A DNA stretch of 7,395 nt from positions 1 through 7,395 of the forward strand of contig JAIPJR010000102.1 in the NCBI GenBank assembly GCA_021734045.1, given 5' to 3'. This document shows, one piece after another, positions 5,247-7,395 of the stretch (the stretch's first letter is position 1; every line of letters begins with the position of its first letter). The stretch is from Fidelibacterota bacterium. Its GTDB lineage: Bacteria; Fidelibacterota; UBA8477. The translations under genes were made by a program, and so were the position numbers. A model generated the notes under the pieces. That model saw only the letters and a program-made list of their open reading frames with translations, ran no database searches and was not told where the DNA came from.

Positions 5247-5816
5247 TTACACTTCCCGACGGGCAAGAATCATCCAGGAATCTTCTGTGTACATCTCATT
5301 TAAAGTGACAGAAAATCCCCATCGTTCCAGTTCGTCCCGGGCGGTTTCCAATGCCACGCGGTGATGATTCGGTGGTCCTGACGCATCATTATCATCCGGC
5401 GCTCGGTCAATCACCATCAGTTTCCCTTCTGGTTTTAACACACGCTTTAACTCCCGCACATTGTCTTCCCGATTATTAAACTCATGATACAGATTAATCA
5501 GTATCGCCCCGTCCACCGATTCGGTATCCACAGCCATTTGCACCTCTTCAACCTGGAGAACCTGCACATTGTCACGGGGATTGCGGTCTTTGAGTAACTG
5601 CAACATTTCTGCAGACATATCCGCGGCGATGACCATGCCATCTTCTCCCATAGCGGCTGATGCCGGAAAAGTGAAAAAGCCATTACCACAACCCAGGTCG
5701 AGAATTGTCCCTCCCGGTGCCACGCCTAATTTTTCCAGCAGAATATCCGGTTTTAAACGATGGTACCGGTTTGGGTCCAAGAGTTTTTCCGCTTTGGCAG
5801 GGTCAAATTTATGCAT
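5247..5816 (-). CDS. Class I SAM-dependent methyltransferase, substrate unknown
   Basis: The 189-residue product has a short substrate-side N-terminus (FDPAKAEKLLDPNRY, 4-18) and a Rossmann-type SAM domain. Motif I is ILDLGCGNG (38-46). The acidic residue after beta-2 is AADMS (Asp66), and the post-II/III region is GAILINLYHEF (103-113). LKRVLKPEGKLMVIDRAP (123-140) is the standard motif after helix E. The C-terminus ends in the usual beta-hairpin (MYTEDSWMILARR). This pattern is of the UbiE/arsenite-methyltransferase-like group acting on small molecules; there is no cysteine cluster for arsenic and no sign of a specific substrate. The start ATG 5816 lies three bases after the stop of the aminotransferase gene, with AAGGA upstream, so translation is probably coupled. 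Confidence 0.92.
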   Translation of the reverse strand: MHKFDPAKAEKLLDPNRYHRLKPDILLEKLGVAPGGTILDLGCGNGFFTFPASAAMGEDGMVIAADMSAEMLQLLKDRNPRDNVQVLQVEEVQMAVDTESVDGAILINLYHEFNNREDNVRELKRVLKPEGKLMVIDRAPDDNDASGPPNHHRVALETARDELERWGFSVTLNEMYTEDSWMILARREV

Positions 5817-5819
5817 GAA

Positions 5820-6653
5820 TTATTGTCCTTCTTTTAAACGCTGGTTCAATTTCCCGCGTAATTGATGGGTAATTGTATAAGCGGAACCTGAAGCCATCCC
5901 GCGCCATTTGGCAGGTAAAATACCCACACCGGTACTGGAGATAAAACCTTCTTCGAAGGTATCAATTTCGTCTTTATGGATATGCGCCTCTTCCACTGGA
6001 ATACCGGCATCCCGGGCCAGCTCAATAATGGTATCCCGAATGACACCCGGCAACACACCCAGGGTCAAGGCAGGCGTGAATAGCGTATCATTCCGGATGA
6101 AAAATACATTGCGAATAGCGCCCTCGGTGATGAATCCGTCCCGATTCACAAAAATGGGTTCGAACACGCCCCGCTGTTCCACATCCCGCTTGGCCAGTAG
6201 ATTACCCAGATAATTCCCCGATTTAATGGCCGGGTAAAAGCGGGCAATGGGATAGTCGGACTCATTTACGAATTCCACCAGAACCGGCGGGTCCGGGGTG
6301 GGCGATATTGCCCGACCGGTGAGATAGCGATTGGGTGTGCCGGTGAAGTTCCACGGAGAGCCCAAAATGGTCCCCCGTGTGATGATTAATCGCAGTAGCC
6401 CGTCTTGTATGGCGTTTTTAGCGATAAATGTCTCACACAATTCCACCATTTCCGTTTGAAGCCAAGGCGTTTCCAGGCGAATGATTTTTAATCCCGCCCA
6501 GAGCCGGTCCAGGTGTTTGTCCAAACGGAAAGGTTTTCCGGCGGACACCCGTATGGTTTCAAACAGGCTGTCACCATACAGAAACCCGCCGTCCTGAAAA
6601 GGAATGACGGCTTCCGCTTCCGGAATCCATTGGCCATTGATGTAGATTTGCAT
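5820..6653 (-). CDS. Class IV PLP-dependent aminotransferase (BCAT / D-amino acid transaminase / ADC lyase family)
   Basis: The 277-residue product has the class IV (fold type IV) layout: an N-terminal strand pair with INGQWIP, then FLYGDSLFETIRV (24-36), which positions the PLP phosphate region. The catalytic lysine is Lys144 in AIKSGNYLGNLLAK, the PLP N1-binding Glu177 is in ITEGAIRNVFFI (175-186), and SSTGVGILP (239-247) is the C-terminal phosphate or substrate loop. The length matches the family's 270-300. Family members make branched-chain amino acids (IlvE), D-amino acids (Dat) or 4-aminobenzoate (PabC). The motifs seen do not separate these, and no pabB or ilv gene is nearby. Start ATG 6653 lies 14 bases after the LON-domain gene and has no strong Shine-Dalgarno, so it may rely on coupling to that gene. 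The stop is three bases before the methyltransferase start. Confidence 0.93.
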   Translation of the reverse strand: MQIYINGQWIPEAEAVIPFQDGGFLYGDSLFETIRVSAGKPFRLDKHLDRLWAGLKIIRLETPWLQTEMVELCETFIAKNAIQDGLLRLIITRGTILGSPWNFTGTPNRYLTGRAISPTPDPPVLVEFVNESDYPIARFYPAIKSGNYLGNLLAKRDVEQRGVFEPIFVNRDGFITEGAIRNVFFIRNDTLFTPALTLGVLPGVIRDTIIELARDAGIPVEEAHIHKDEIDTFEEGFISSTGVGILPAKWRGMASGSAYTITHQLRGKLNQRLKEGQ

Positions 6654-6667
6654 ACCGGCCCGGATGG

Positions 6668-7342
6668 TTAGTTTAAAATTTGTGGGTTAGGGGGCAGCGG
6701 ACCGGCTTTTTTCAGCAATTCCATGGTCTCAATATGATCATCCAGGTGCCAGATGACTTGCTTTGCCCTGGTTTGCAGAGAATCTTCCTTTAGTAGGTTG
6801 TAGTGTTCCAGCGGTTTCAATGGCAGGTGTTTGGCAATCATATTCACAATAGTGGTAAAACGGGTGTCCGGATCGAAGAGATAGGTGAGATTCACCTCCT
6901 CCCGAGAGATTTTCGCCAAGTATGTCAATTTCTGAATCATGGTGTGTTGCAGGTCTGTGAAATTCTGTTCCCGATCGATTTCCGGCAGGAGTTCCAGTTT
7001 TGCCACCCGAAATGGAGATTCTTTGATGATCTCGCCAAACCCTACGCGAATCAAACCTTCCACCACAATATTGGCTTTGCCATCGGCGAGTTTTTCATCG
7101 GAGATAATGCGTCCCAGGCACCCCATTTCATAAAAATCAGGATTGCCATAATATTCGGATTCATAACCCGGCTTTAATAGGGCGAAAGCAATGAGCCCTT
7201 CACCGTTTAAAGCTGATGCCAGCATCTCCCGATAGCGTGGTTCAAAGATATGATAGACCGCCTGCGTATCAGGAAACAGCGTTAGCGACGGCAGGGGGAA
7301 GACCGGTGCGTATCCCGAAAATGCTTCCAGTGGTTGTTTCAG
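6668..7342 (-). CDS. Stand-alone LON substrate-binding (LON N-terminal) domain protein, CTG start
   Basis: The protein is related to the N-terminal substrate-recognition domain of Lon protease but has no ATPase or protease part. It is about 224 residues, typical of the stand-alone family found in many bacteria. The domain begins PVFPLPSLTLFPDT (13-26), continues FEPRYREML (33-41), then GCLGRI (74-79), a LADGKANIVVEGLIRVGF stretch (85-102) and a C-terminal helical half. The first ATG (7225) falls inside the domain after FEPRYRE, so it cannot be the true start. The frame is open upstream only to a TAA at 7354-7352, and the only likely initiator in between is CTG at 7342-7340, preceded by a perfect AAGGAG five bases upstream. 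The function of stand-alone family members is not well known; a role in binding unfolded proteins is inferred from Lon. It is the first whole gene of the minus-strand operon. Confidence 0.92.
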   Translation of the reverse strand: MKQPLEAFSGYAPVFPLPSLTLFPDTQAVYHIFEPRYREMLASALNGEGLIAFALLKPGYESEYYGNPDFYEMGCLGRIISDEKLADGKANIVVEGLIRVGFGEIIKESPFRVAKLELLPEIDREQNFTDLQHTMIQKLTYLAKISREEVNLTYLFDPDTRFTTIVNMIAKHLPLKPLEHYNLLKEDSLQTRAKQVIWHLDDHIETMELLKKAGPLPPNPQILN

Positions 7343-7395
7343 AGGAACTCCTTATCCCATAGTATTACGATTGGGTTGATCCATTGCATAGCCCC
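7339..7395 (-). CDS. Possible 3' end of an upstream gene (partial, frame uncertain)
   Basis: Minus-strand sequence from the right edge could be the end of the preceding operon gene, but the piece is too short to assign. One frame ends GYAMDQPNRNTMG at the TAA in TAAGGAG (7352). Another ends MQWINPIVILWDKEFL at a TGA (7341-7339) that would overlap the CTG start by two bases. Both fit an operon junction. The first has the more ordinary C-terminal composition. Nothing of the function can be seen. Confidence 0.3.
   Translation of the reverse strand, partial: GAMQWINPIVILWDKEFL
7348..7353 (-). promoter_or_regulatory. Shine-Dalgarno site that fixes the CTG start of the LON-domain gene
   Basis: AAGGAG lies five bases before CTG (7342-7340) on the minus strand, an ideal distance. 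No ATG, GTG or TTG exists in this frame between the upstream TAA (7354-7352) and the internal ATG at 7225, which would cut off the first 39 conserved-looking residues. The site overlaps the TAA of one possible upstream frame (TAAGGAG), a common arrangement for coupled genes. Confidence 0.75.

Noticed and set aside
7225-7225. ATG at 7225 as the start of the LON-domain gene
   Set aside because: It lies after the conserved PVFPLP and FEPRYRE motifs of the domain, so it would remove the first strand and helix; CTG at 7342 with a strong ribosome site is preferred.

Overview
The window comes from a diderm bacterium of roughly 50% GC that uses strong Shine-Dalgarno sites (AAGGAG or AAGGAGG before several genes). 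The diderm inference rests on a small secreted beta-barrel-like protein ending in a C-terminal phenylalanine. No phylum-diagnostic marker gene is present. The look of the proteins fits a lineage of the Marinimicrobia/Calditrichota/Ignavibacteria type, but that is only an impression from sequence style.

Layout, left to right. Positions 1-405 hold no supported gene. They contain a possible gene start at the very left edge (minus strand) and small hairpins. A minus-strand gene for a 128-residue outer-membrane-type protein follows (474-860), with a strong terminator after it (411-439) and a palindrome plus CRP/FNR-like site in its upstream region. Next is a partial tandem duplication (1083-1338): two identical 111-bp copies at 145-bp spacing, each carrying the last 16 nt of a tRNA plus its terminator. 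The intact tRNA-Arg(UCU) (1323-1396, minus) sits at the right-hand copy and has its own TTGAGA/TATAAT promoter. A membrane-anchored endonuclease/exonuclease/phosphatase-family protein lies on the plus strand (1574-2413).

From 2642 to the right edge all genes are on the minus strand and closely spaced, which suggests one operon or two overlapping ones. In transcription order they are: the tail of an upstream gene (off window), a stand-alone LON substrate-binding-domain protein that appears to start at CTG, a class IV PLP aminotransferase, a class I SAM methyltransferase, a SnoaL-like protein, an unrecognised single-pass membrane-anchored protein, tRNA-guanine transglycosylase (tgt), and a small acidic helical protein.

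Tgt is the only member with a well-defined pathway (queuosine modification of tRNA). The aminotransferase, methyltransferase and SnoaL-like protein are metabolic enzymes whose substrates cannot be read from sequence, and nothing shows that they form one pathway. The most notable items are the duplicated tRNA tail with repeated terminators, the CTG start of the LON-domain gene, and the unknown membrane protein directly upstream of tgt. I see no CRISPR array, transposase, phage gene or recognisable defence system. Most of the window looks like ordinary chromosomal housekeeping sequence.
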